64,000 nt of DNA from Myxococcota bacterium (lineage in GTDB: Bacteria > Myxococcota_A > UBA796 > UBA9615 > JAKLKC01): NCBI GenBank assembly GCA_023150875.1, contig JAKLKC010000023.1:29239-93238 (forward strand), written 5' to 3'. The stretch's first letter is position 1; every line of letters starts with the position of its first letter. The position numbers and the translations under genes were made by a program. Positions 34,849-42,789 of the stretch are shown piece by piece. Below the pieces are notes generated by a model. The model saw nothing but the letters and a program-made list of their open reading frames with translations, did not search any database and was not told where the DNA came from.

Positions 34849-35745
34849 ATGCCCTCTCTCGGCGTTCGCAAGGTCCTCGGGAAGGTCGCCGGCCCGTTGA
34901 TGGACCGCCTGGCCCCTCCCTTCCCTCTCCACGTCGGCTCCGTGGCCCCCCACTTCACCCTGCGGGCCCACGACGGCCAGCAGGCCAGCACCCACGACAT
35001 GCAGGGCAACACCTCGTTCGTGCTGGTGTTCTACCCCGGCGACGACACCCGCGTGTGCACGGAGCAGCTCAAGGAGTTCGACGCCCGGCTGGACGACTTC
35101 GCCCGGGCCGGGATCCGGGTCTTCGGCGTGAACCAGGCCAGCGCCGACTCCCACCAGGCCTTCGCCGCCAAGGCCGGCCTCCGGATCCCCCTGCTGGTGG
35201 ACGAGGGCTGCCGGGTCGCCGTCGAGTACTGGGCGGCCAGGCGGGGGCTCCCCGTCACCTTCCGAACGGTCTACTTCGTCGACCGCCAGCGGGTGGTGCG
35301 CTTCTCCGAGAGGGGCCGCCCGGACGTGGCGAAGCTCCTGGACCTGGCCGCCTCCGCGGGCAACCGCGGCTTCCGGGACGAGCAGACCAAGGCGGACAAC
35401 GCCGCGGGCCTGGGCTACACCGACGACGTCACCCCCGCCAAGGCCCTGCGGATGTGGAAGGAGCTGCCCGACTACGTGCTGGTGGACATCCGACCGGCGT
35501 GGGAGTTCGAGGAGGGGCACCTGCCCCAGGCGGTCAACGTCCCCGTGGACGACCTGGCGGCGCGCCTCGGGGAGCTGGGCCCCAAGGACCGACCGGTGTT
35601 CGTGGTGGACAACAAGGGGATCGCGGGGGGCGGCGCCGCCCAGTTCATCTTCGGGAAGGGCTACACCCGCACCTACCACGTCGCCGGCGGCATGTACTAC
35701 TGGGAAGAGAAGATGGGGACCAAGGGGCTGGTCAAGGGGAGCTGA
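34849..35745 (+). CDS. peroxiredoxin fused to a rhodanese-like domain without catalytic Cys
   Basis: 298 residues. Residues 25-165 are a thioredoxin-fold peroxiredoxin of the BCP/AhpC kind (GSVAPHFTLRAHDG; YPGDDTRVCTEQLKEF with the peroxidatic Cys near 70), which reduces peroxides. Residues 195-295 are a rhodanese domain (YVLVDIRPAWEFEEGHLPQA; AGGMYYWEE). The rhodanese active-site loop, normally Cys-x-x-Gly-x-Arg, reads VVDNKGIAGGGAAQF near 254 and has no Cys, so sulfur transfer is not expected; the domain may bind or regulate. The ATG at 34849 lacks a strong ribosome site. The 3' end overlaps queG by 14 nt. Confidence 0.87.
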   Translation: MPSLGVRKVLGKVAGPLMDRLAPPFPLHVGSVAPHFTLRAHDGQQASTHDMQGNTSFVLVFYPGDDTRVCTEQLKEFDARLDDFARAGIRVFGVNQASADSHQAFAAKAGLRIPLLVDEGCRVAVEYWAARRGLPVTFRTVYFVDRQRVVRFSERGRPDVAKLLDLAASAGNRGFRDEQTKADNAAGLGYTDDVTPAKALRMWKELPDYVLVDIRPAWEFEEGHLPQAVNVPVDDLAARLGELGPKDRPVFVVDNKGIAGGGAAQFIFGKGYTRTYHVAGGMYYWEEKMGTKGLVKGS

Positions 35746-36904
35746 GCCCACCCGCCCCCAGCGCCCCCAGGACCTCCCGCCTCGCCTCGGGATCCGCCTC
35801 CTGCGCCGCCGCGGCCCGGAGGGCGCTCCGGGCGCCGTCCCCGCCGATCCGCCCCAGCGCCCACGCCGCGTGGCCCCGCACCAGGGCGTCGGGCTCCTCC
35901 CGCAGGACGCGGGCGAGGCGCGGAACCGCCGAGGGATCGCGCCGATTCCCGAGCACCACCGCGGCGTTCCGCAGCAGGCCGGCCCTCCCCGCCCTCTTGA
36001 CGGGGGTGCCGCGGAACGTGGCCTCGAACGCCCCGGTATCCAGGTCCAGGAGGGCCTCCGGGGTCCAACCCGGCGCCACCGCCTCCGCGGCCAGCCTGTG
36101 GTCCCGGGCGGCGACGGCGAAGCGGTTCCAGGGGCACGCCTCGACGCACAGGTCGCAGCCGAAGACCCACTCCCCGAGGAGGGGCCGGTCCGCCTCGGGG
36201 ATCGGCCCCCGCAGCTCGATGGTGAGGTAGGAGATGCAGAGGCGCGCGTCCAGGCGAAAGGGGCGGTCGGGTCGGATCGCCCCGGTGGGACAGGCGTCGA
36301 GGCAGCGGGTACACCGCCCGCAGTGGTCGGAGTGGGGCTCGGAGGCCTCCACCTCCCTCCGGGTGACGATCACCCCCAGGTGGAACCAGGACCCCAGGCT
36401 CCGGCTGACCAGGTGGGTGTGCTTGCCCACCCAGCCCAGGCCGGCCCGCCGGGCCCACGCCTTCTCCAGCACCGGGCCGGTGTCCACGAAGGCCCGCGCC
36501 AGGGGGTCCTCGAACACCCGCCGCAGCTTGCGGACCCGGTCCAGCAGGACGCCGTGGTACTCCTTGGACCGTGCGTACCGCGCGATCCGCGCCGAACCGG
36601 GGGGCGGCCGGTCCCGGCGCTGCCCGTCGCCGTAGGGGAAGGCGACCACCACCACCGACCTCGCCCCCGGCAGCAGCACCCGGGGATCGGCCCGGACCTC
36701 CAGGGTGCGGACCATGTAGTCCATCGCCCCGGCGAAGCCGTCGGCCACCCAGCGGCGGTACCGCTCACCCTCCTCCCCCGGCACGGCGAGGGCCGCCCCC
36801 ACGTCCAGCCCCAGCTCCGCGGCGCGGGCGCGCAGCTCGGCCAGGGAGACGGGACTCTCCGGGAAAGCGGGGGCGGTTTCTGAACTCGGCGTAGGGAGAG
36901 ACAT
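35732..36904 (-). CDS. queG: epoxyqueuosine reductase with HEAT-like C-terminus
   Basis: Performs the last step of queuosine synthesis in tRNA, reducing epoxyqueuosine with cobalamin and two [4Fe-4S] clusters. The 390 residues show GYMVR-type family text (GAMDYMVRTLEVRADP), FVDTGPVLEKAWARRAGLGW, the first cluster CGRCTRCLDACP near 195 and the second CDLCVEACPWN. Residues 300-385 are short HEAT-like repeats (VPRLARVLREEPDALVRGHA), known in QueG. No other queuosine gene is in the window. It is convergent with the peroxiredoxin gene. Confidence 0.93.
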   Translation of the reverse strand: MSLPTPSSETAPAFPESPVSLAELRARAAELGLDVGAALAVPGEEGERYRRWVADGFAGAMDYMVRTLEVRADPRVLLPGARSVVVVAFPYGDGQRRDRPPPGSARIARYARSKEYHGVLLDRVRKLRRVFEDPLARAFVDTGPVLEKAWARRAGLGWVGKHTHLVSRSLGSWFHLGVIVTRREVEASEPHSDHCGRCTRCLDACPTGAIRPDRPFRLDARLCISYLTIELRGPIPEADRPLLGEWVFGCDLCVEACPWNRFAVAARDHRLAAEAVAPGWTPEALLDLDTGAFEATFRGTPVKRAGRAGLLRNAAVVLGNRRDPSAVPRLARVLREEPDALVRGHAAWALGRIGGDGARSALRAAAAQEADPEARREVLGALGAGGLSSP

Positions 36905-36947
36905 GACCGCCGGGGGGCCGTCTCCCGGGATCGCGGCCGACGGAGCG

Positions 36948-37448
36948 TCAGGCCGAGGGCTTCCAGTTCACCATGCAGGCGCCCCCGGACTGGAGGGCCC
37001 GGAGCTCCCGGAGGATCCCGTCGACGTCGCGCCCGATGGGACGCCAGTTCTGCTGGGCCCACTTGACCCGGCCCTCGGGGTCAATGATCCAGGTGCCCCG
37101 GATGACGAGGCCGTCGTCCAGCAGCACGCCGTAGGCGCGGGAGACCTCGCCGGACTCGTCCGCGCCCATGGGGAAGCGGACTCCCCCCAGCTCGTCGGCC
37201 CAGCGGCGGTGGCTGTCCACGTCCTGGTTGTTGAAGCCGATGACGGCGGTGTCCATCGCCTCCAGCTCGCCGAGGCGCCGGTCGATCTCCGGGATCTCGC
37301 TGCCGCACACGCTGGTGAAGTCCTTGGGCCAGGTGAACAGCAGGACCCAGCGGCCGCGGTGGTCGCTCAGACGGACGCGTACGTCCTGGCCGGCGGCGAC
37401 GGCGGGGATGTCGAAGTCGGGGGCGGGGGAGTTCAGGCGGAGGGTCAT
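36948..37448 (-). CDS. AhpC-type peroxiredoxin
   Basis: 166 residues of a thioredoxin-fold peroxidase. The peroxidatic Cys lies in FTWPKDFTSVCGSEI (near 48), and a second Cys in the C-terminal GGACMVNWKPSA matches the resolving Cys of typical 2-Cys enzymes. The Trp-Lys-Pro tail resembles AhpC. No AhpF-like reductase is in the window. AGGAGAG precedes the ATG at 37448. It lies 43 nt upstream of queG on the same strand and is probably co-transcribed with it. Confidence 0.9.
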   Translation of the reverse strand: MTLRLNSPAPDFDIPAVAAGQDVRVRLSDHRGRWVLLFTWPKDFTSVCGSEIPEIDRRLGELEAMDTAVIGFNNQDVDSHRRWADELGGVRFPMGADESGEVSRAYGVLLDDGLVIRGTWIIDPEGRVKWAQQNWRPIGRDVDGILRELRALQSGGACMVNWKPSA

Positions 37449-37584
37449 CGTCTCGCTCTCCTCGGCGCGGGGCGCGGGGAAGAGCAAGCTACGCACGGGC
37501 CCCGGGGGCGTCAAGGCGAGCGGCGGCGGCGTCGGCGGGCGGACGGGCAGCGCCCGGGACCCGGGGAGCCCCGCCCCGACGGCC

Positions 37585-37614
37585 TTGTGCGGGGGCCGTC
37601 GGTCCCGGCATGAT
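37585..37614 (+). promoter_or_regulatory. possible promoter of the MopE-like gene
   Basis: TTGTGC (37585-37590) and CATGAT (37609-37614) are 18 nt apart, ending 23 nt before the ATG at 37638. Both hexamers are imperfect. Confidence 0.35.
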
Positions 37615-37637
37615 GATGCCCGCGAGGGACGCGACCC

Positions 37638-39476
37638 ATGCTCAGCCGCACCCGGATCCACACGCGCGCGCCCGGAGGGAGGGGGGCGAGCCTCCTCGCC
37701 CTGGCGGTGACGCTCTTCGCCGCGTGGGGCTGCAACGCCCCGCCCGACGACGACACCCCCCCGGGGCTCCTGGACGGTGACGGGGATGGGATGTCTCCCG
37801 AGGCCGGGGACTGCGACGACGCCGACGTCCGGGTCCACGCCGGGGCCTCCGAGCTGTGCGACGGCCGGGACAACGACTGCGACGGCCTCGTGGACGAGCC
37901 CTACGACTACGACGTGGACGGTTGGTTCACCGACGCGGACGTCGGCTGCCTCGCCACCTACCCCCAGACCGACTGCGACGACAGCGACGGCACGATCCAC
38001 CCCGACGCCCCCGAGACCTGCGACGGGGAGGACGACGACTGCGACGGGGACGTCGACGAGGGGCTGGACGGCGACCTCGACGGCTACCGGGTCTGCGACG
38101 ACGACTGCGACGACTCGAGCCCCGCGGTCCATCCCGGCGCCGAGGAGGTCTGCGACGGCCGCGACAACGACTGCAACGGCCTCTCGGACGAGAACGACGA
38201 CGGGGACGGCGACGGGTACGGGCCCTGCATCGACTGCGACGACGGTGACTTCCTGTCCAACCCCGGCGCCGACGAGGTCTGTGACACCATCGACAACGAC
38301 TGCGACGAGGCGGTGGACGAGGGCTTCGACGGGGACGGGGACGGCGCGGCGAGCTGCGTCGACTGCGACGACACCGATCCGAGCCTCTTCCCCGGCAACG
38401 GCGAGGAGTGCGACTTCATCGACAACGACTGCGACGGTCAGGTGGACGAGGGGTTCGACATCGACGGCGACACCTACTTCTCGTGTCACGAGCCCCTCGA
38501 CTGCGACGACACGGACCCCGACTCCTTCCCCGGCAATGTCGAAACCTGCGACGCCGCCGACAACGACTGCGACGGGACCGTCGACGAGGGGCTCGCCGCC
38601 GATCGGGACGCCGACGGATACACCAACTGTGGCGGCGACTGCCTGGACACCCACGCCGGCGTCCACCCCGGTGGCACCGAGGTCTGCGACGGCCTCGACA
38701 ACGACTGCGCCTCGGGCGTCCCCACGGACGAGAGGGACATCGACGGGGACGGCTACGCCGTCTGCGTCCCCGTGGACGCCTGCAACCTCGCCCTGGTGGG
38801 CGACGGCTCGTCCGTAGTGTGGAACAGCCTGGCCATCGACCTCCGCGCCGACGGCTGGGCCTACGACGACTGGTTCAACAACGCCACGGAGCTGTACACC
38901 GAGGACGTCGACGACTTCTGGGGCTACGGGCTGCTGGTCCTGGCCCTGGACCCCCGGTCCCTCTCCGAAGGGGAGCGCTCGGAGCTGGAGGACTTCGTCG
39001 CCGCGGGCGGGCGGGTCCTCTACACCGGGGCCGGGGCCCTCTCCGTCGCGGATCCCGGCGTCCTCGCGGGGCTGATCCGCTCCTCCACCAGCGGGCCCGG
39101 CCCCTCGGACGGTCTCTGTACCATCGAGGACGGCTCCCACCCCATCGCCGCGGGACCGGTCCCCTTCGCCGAGGGGTCGACGTTCACCGTCACCCAGGCC
39201 CAGCACGACCTGGCCACCGCCGACGCCGCGTCCGGGGCGGTGGAGGTGGTGTCCGTCGGGGGCGTCTCGAAGGTGATCGCCGCCCAGGTGGGGGACGGCC
39301 GGCTGGTCTACTGGAACGGCAACGCCGGCATCGACGACTGGGACGTGGGGCCCCAGGCGAGCAAGGACCTCTTCGGCAACGTGCTCGCCTGGCTCGCGGA
39401 TGGCTGCCGGGGGGTCCGCGGCGGCGACTGCAACGACTCCAACGCCGGCGTGTACCCGGGGAGCGGCTGTCCCTGA
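37638..39476 (+). CDS. MopE-like secreted lipoprotein with Cys/Asp metal-binding repeats
   Basis: 612 residues. A signal peptide with lipobox-like AAWGC (Cys32) is followed by seven repeats of the putative metal-binding motif: each has CDD, a spacer, then a Cys-Asp-x-x-Asp-Asn-Asp-Cys core (CDGRDNDCDGLVDE, CDGEDDDCDGDVDE, CDTIDNDCDEAVDE and others), between residues 47 and 375. The pattern is that of MopE of Methylococcus and of many Myxococcota surface proteins, and is thought to bind Ca2+ or another cation. Residues 385-595 are a separate alpha/beta domain (GLLVLALDPRSLSEGERSEL, GGRVLYTGAGALSV, GDGRLVYWNGNAGIDDWD), reminiscent of a ThuA/class-I glutamine-amidotransferase-like fold. An eighth half repeat (GDCNDSNAGVYPGSGCP) closes the protein. 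Confidence 0.88.
   Translation: MLSRTRIHTRAPGGRGASLLALAVTLFAAWGCNAPPDDDTPPGLLDGDGDGMSPEAGDCDDADVRVHAGASELCDGRDNDCDGLVDEPYDYDVDGWFTDADVGCLATYPQTDCDDSDGTIHPDAPETCDGEDDDCDGDVDEGLDGDLDGYRVCDDDCDDSSPAVHPGAEEVCDGRDNDCNGLSDENDDGDGDGYGPCIDCDDGDFLSNPGADEVCDTIDNDCDEAVDEGFDGDGDGAASCVDCDDTDPSLFPGNGEECDFIDNDCDGQVDEGFDIDGDTYFSCHEPLDCDDTDPDSFPGNVETCDAADNDCDGTVDEGLAADRDADGYTNCGGDCLDTHAGVHPGGTEVCDGLDNDCASGVPTDERDIDGDGYAVCVPVDACNLALVGDGSSVVWNSLAIDLRADGWAYDDWFNNATELYTEDVDDFWGYGLLVLALDPRSLSEGERSELEDFVAAGGRVLYTGAGALSVADPGVLAGLIRSSTSGPGPSDGLCTIEDGSHPIAAGPVPFAEGSTFTVTQAQHDLATADAASGAVEVVSVGGVSKVIAAQVGDGRLVYWNGNAGIDDWDVGPQASKDLFGNVLAWLADGCRGVRGGDCNDSNAGVYPGSGCP
37776..38769 (+). repeat. in-gene tandem repeat array, about 100-bp units
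   Basis: The seven metal-binding motifs are encoded by units near 100 bp that start about TGCGACGACnnCGAC and end GACGGC..GTGGACGAG. Copies are diverged at DNA level, so the array is old rather than a recent expansion, but recombination between copies could still change repeat number. Confidence 0.7.
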
Positions 39477-39506
39477 CCGGGTCCGGGCTCCCCCGCTACC
39501 CCCCCG

Positions 39507-39820
39507 TCACGCCTCCCAGCCCACCGCGTCGAGGCCTCCCCACGGCACCACCTCCACCCCCGACCGGCGCTGCGCCGGCTCCCCGCCGTAGACCAGGCGA
39601 AGCCCGATGGAGGTGGTCTCGTATGCTCCTCCAGGAACCCGCGCGGGTCCTCCCGCGCGTAGGCGCGGGTGTCGAGGGGCTCGAAGGTCACGTAGGGCTT
39701 TTCGGGGAACACGGCCCGGCAGAGGGTCGTCTTGCCGGCCTGGCGCGGTCCGGTCAGCGTGACCACCGGGTACTGGCTGGCCGCCCGTCGAAGGGCCGCT
39801 GCGAGATCCCGCTCGATCAT
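39507..39820 (-). pseudogene. remnant of an AAA ATPase (DUF4143-type)
   Basis: The 5' part from ATG 39820 encodes MIERDLAAALRRAASQYPVV then TLTGPRQAGKTTLCRAVFPE, the P-loop start of the ATPases that carry a C-terminal DUF4143 domain. After about 66 codons (GFLEE) the frame changes, and the other frame gives TTSIGLRLVYGGEPAQRRSG and VEVVPWGGL, the normal extreme C-terminus of that family. About 300 codons between these parts are missing, with the junction near 39620-39630. It is therefore a decayed gene with a large internal deletion. Confidence 0.75.
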
Positions 39821-39957
39821 GGGGGTGAGGACGACGCTCCACGCCCGGGGTTCGCATGATTCGTAAGTCAGACTGACAGATCATGCAAACACGAAGCGCC
39901 TGTGCGGAGGTCGGCGGATCCCGTGGGGAAGCTCCGCGGATCGGGGCGGCCCCGCCT

Positions 39958-41133
39958 TCACCGCGAGGCGGTGAAGGCCGCGTCCAGGTCCGCGACCAGG
40001 TCCTGGACGTGCTCGATGCCCACCGACAGCCGGATCAGGCCGTCGGCGATCCCCTGGGCCCTGCGGGTCTCGGGGGGGATGGTGGCGTGGGTCATCACTG
40101 CGGGAAGCTCGATCAGGCTCTCGACGCCCCCCAGGCTCTCCGCCAGGGTGAACAGGCGGGTGGAGGACACGAACCGGCTCGCCCGGTCCAGGTCCCCCTT
40201 CAGCTCGAACGCGATCATCCCACCGAAGCCCCGCATCTGGCGCCGGGCGACGGCGTGCTGGGGATGGTCCGGGTGTCCGGGCCAGATCACCCGCGCCACC
40301 TCGGGGTGACCGTCCAGGTACTCGACGATCCGGGCAGCGTTGGCGGCGTGCCGCTCCATCCGCAGGGGCAGGGTCTTGACTCCCCGCAGGGTCAGCCAGG
40401 CGTCCCACGGCCCGGGCACCGCCCCAGAGGCGTTCTGCAGGAAGCGGAGCCGGGCGGCGAGGTCGTCGTCGTCGGTGACGACGATGCCGCCCACGACGTC
40501 GCTGTGGCCGTTGACGTACTTGGTGGTAGAGTGGACGACGACGTCGGCGCCCAGGGCCAGCGGGCTCTGGAAGACCGGGCTGGCGAAGGTGTTGTCCACG
40601 ACGCAGAGCACCCCCCTCTCACGGCACACCGAGGCCAAGCGGGCGATGTCCGCCACCTTCAGGAGGGGGTTGGTGGGGGTCTCGATCCACGCCATTCGGG
40701 TCTCGGGGCGGATCGCGGCCTCCAGCGCCCCCTCCCGGGTGAGGTCGGTGAAGGTGGTCTCCAGCCCCCACTGCCGCCACACCCGCTCGAAGATCCGCCA
40801 GGTACCGCCGTACACGTCGTCCATGCTCACCACGTGGTCGCCGGCCCGGAGGGCCTGGACCAGGGTGGTGGTGGCGGCGCAGCCGCTGGCGAAGGCGATC
40901 CCGTGGCGGCCCCCCTCCAGGGCGGCGAGGCACGCCTCGAGGGCCGTCCGGGTCGGGTTGCTCGTCCGGGCGTACTCGTGCCCCCGGTGCTGGCCGGGCC
41001 CGTCCTGGGCGTAGGTGCTGGTCTGGTACACCGGCGTCATCACTGCGCCCGTCTGGGGATCGGGCTCCTGGCCGGCGTGGATGGCCAGGGTCTCGACGCG
41101 GAGCGGGGCGGGGGCGGAGTCGGGGTCTCTCAT
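39958..41133 (-). CDS. cystathionine gamma-synthase/lyase family enzyme
   Basis: 391 residues, a PLP enzyme of the Cys/Met-metabolism family that joins or splits cystathionine. The PLP-binding Lys lies in VVVHSTTKYVNGHSDVVGG (near 204); PVYQTSTYAQ, YARTSNPTRTALE and DNTFASPVFQSPLALGADV are further family motifs. Pairing with a cystathionine beta-synthase 7 nt upstream in one operon points to reverse transsulfuration (homocysteine to cysteine), so gamma-lyase activity is more likely than gamma-synthase; this is inference. Confidence 0.92.
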   Translation of the reverse strand: MRDPDSAPAPLRVETLAIHAGQEPDPQTGAVMTPVYQTSTYAQDGPGQHRGHEYARTSNPTRTALEACLAALEGGRHGIAFASGCAATTTLVQALRAGDHVVSMDDVYGGTWRIFERVWRQWGLETTFTDLTREGALEAAIRPETRMAWIETPTNPLLKVADIARLASVCRERGVLCVVDNTFASPVFQSPLALGADVVVHSTTKYVNGHSDVVGGIVVTDDDDLAARLRFLQNASGAVPGPWDAWLTLRGVKTLPLRMERHAANAARIVEYLDGHPEVARVIWPGHPDHPQHAVARRQMRGFGGMIAFELKGDLDRASRFVSSTRLFTLAESLGGVESLIELPAVMTHATIPPETRRAQGIADGLIRLSVGIEHVQDLVADLDAAFTASR

Positions 41134-41140
41134 GGATTGC

Positions 41141-42523
41141 CTACTGCTGGGCGGTGATCTTCGCCATGTAGTCGATGAGGTCGATGCGGGTGATGATGTT
41201 GGTGATCTCGCCGCCGTCCATGACCACCGCCACCTTCGCGCGGGTGAACAGCTCGGAGAGCACCGAGACCGTGGTGGCGGGGTCCACCACGCAGTATCCC
41301 CGGTCCAGCAGGGGATCGATGGTCGCGGCGCCGCGCCCGCCCTGCTCCAGCATGTACCGGAGCAGGGCCACCTCGGTGATGAAGCCGACGATACGCCCCT
41401 CGTCCCCGAGGACCGGGAGCTGGCTGACGCCGTTGGACTTCATGCGGTCGATCACCGTCGCCACCGCCTCCCCCCGGTGAGCGGTGATCACCTTCCGCCG
41501 ACGGTTCTCGATGAGGTCCCGCACCTTCCCGAGCTGCACCTCGGAGTCGAGGTAGCGGTTCCCCCTCATCCACCCCTCGTCGAAGATCTTCGACAGGTAG
41601 CGGACGTAGGAGTCGGGAATGATCACCAGGATCTTCAGCGCCTCGTCGGGGTGGTTCTGGGCGTACTTGATGGCGCCCGCCACCGCCGCGCCCGCCGACC
41701 CGCCGCACAGGACCCCCTCGCGCCGCACCAGGTCCCGGGCGGTCAGGAAGCTCTCCTTGTCCCCCACCCGGATCACCTCGTCCACCACCGAGAGGTCCAT
41801 GGTGGAGGGCAGGAAGTCCTCGCCGATCCCCTCCACCTTGTAGGTGTAGGCGTCGGTGAGCCGCCCCGTCTTCCAGTAGTCGTAGTAGACGCTGCCCACG
41901 GGGTCCACGCCCACGATCTGGAGGGAGGGCTTCTTCTCCTTCAGGTAGCGGCCGGTGCCCGAGATGGTGCCTCCGGTCCCCATGCCGCAGACGAGCACGT
42001 CCAGCTCCTCGCCCATCTGGTCCCAGATCTCGGGGCCGGTGGAGCGGTAGTGGGCGTCGGGGTTGTCCTGGTTGTGGTACTGGTTGGCGTAGAAGGAGTT
42101 GGGGGTCTCGTCGGCGATGGTCCGGCTGACCTTGTAGTAGGAGCGCGGGTCCTCGGGGTCCACCGCCGTCGGCGTCACCACCACCTGGGACCCGAAGGCC
42201 CGGAGTCCCCGGATCTTCTCCTCGCTCATCTTGTCGGGCATGACGAAGACCGTCTGGTAGCCGCGGATCGCCCCCACCAGGGCCAGCCCGGCGCCGGTGT
42301 TGCCCGACGTCGCCTCCACGATGGTCCCGCCCGGCTGGAGATCCCCCCTCCGCTCCGCCTCGTCGACCATGTGCAGGCCGATGCGGTCCTTCACCGATCC
42401 GCCCGGGTTCATGTACTCGAGCTTGACGTAGATCTCCGCCTTCAGGCCCTGGGTCAGGCGGTTCAGGCGGACGATGGGGGTGTTTCCGATCAGGTCGAGG
42501 ACCGAGTCGTGGACGTTCTTCAT
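41141..42523 (-). CDS. cbs: cystathionine beta-synthase with CBS domain pair
   Basis: 460 residues. Joins serine (or O-acetylserine) and homocysteine into cystathionine. The PLP Lys is in NPGGSVKDRIGLHMVDEAE (near 41); EATSGNTGAGLALVG, GMGTGGTISGTGRYLKE and LCGGSAGAA bind the cofactor. Residues 340-458 form two CBS motifs (VSQLPVLGDEGRIVGFITE; VAVVMDGGEITNIITRIDL), a regulatory module that can bind adenine nucleotides or SAM. The ATG at 42523 is chosen because the frame upstream lacks family similarity. It leads the operon with the gamma-lyase-like gene and has a TTGACA promoter. Confidence 0.95.
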   Translation of the reverse strand: MKNVHDSVLDLIGNTPIVRLNRLTQGLKAEIYVKLEYMNPGGSVKDRIGLHMVDEAERRGDLQPGGTIVEATSGNTGAGLALVGAIRGYQTVFVMPDKMSEEKIRGLRAFGSQVVVTPTAVDPEDPRSYYKVSRTIADETPNSFYANQYHNQDNPDAHYRSTGPEIWDQMGEELDVLVCGMGTGGTISGTGRYLKEKKPSLQIVGVDPVGSVYYDYWKTGRLTDAYTYKVEGIGEDFLPSTMDLSVVDEVIRVGDKESFLTARDLVRREGVLCGGSAGAAVAGAIKYAQNHPDEALKILVIIPDSYVRYLSKIFDEGWMRGNRYLDSEVQLGKVRDLIENRRRKVITAHRGEAVATVIDRMKSNGVSQLPVLGDEGRIVGFITEVALLRYMLEQGGRGAATIDPLLDRGYCVVDPATTVSVLSELFTRAKVAVVMDGGEITNIITRIDLIDYMAKITAQQ

Positions 42524-42586
42524 GGCGGGGATCCCGGGGCGGACGGCGAGCCTGGCCGGTCTCCGGCCCGCGCGCGGCGCGGGAGT

Positions 42587-42615
42587 GGTGTAGTGCGCGC
42601 CCCGCCCGCTGTCAA
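42587..42615 (-). promoter_or_regulatory. promoter of the cbs operon
   Basis: On the minus strand TTGACA (42615-42610) and TACACC (42592-42587) are 17 nt apart, ending about 63 nt before the cbs ATG. The -35 is perfect; the -10 matches three of six. Confidence 0.6.
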
Positions 42616-42789
42616 CGTGGGGACACCGCGGCGACACCGGGCCGAGGTCCCCCCGCGCCCCGCCCGGCCCTCCCCCAGGCGCGGCGCCCCCTCTCAACTC
42701 TCCGCCCCCGGCACCGAAAGGCTCTGAGGCGAGGAAGGGAGACGCACCACGAGGGTGGCGCGCATGGGCCGATCCGCAGAGGAGCCACC

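Noticed and set aside
42524..42590. Possible SAM riboswitch before cbs
   Set aside because: The leader from the predicted promoter is only about 60 nt, too short for known SAM riboswitches, and no paired structure is evident.
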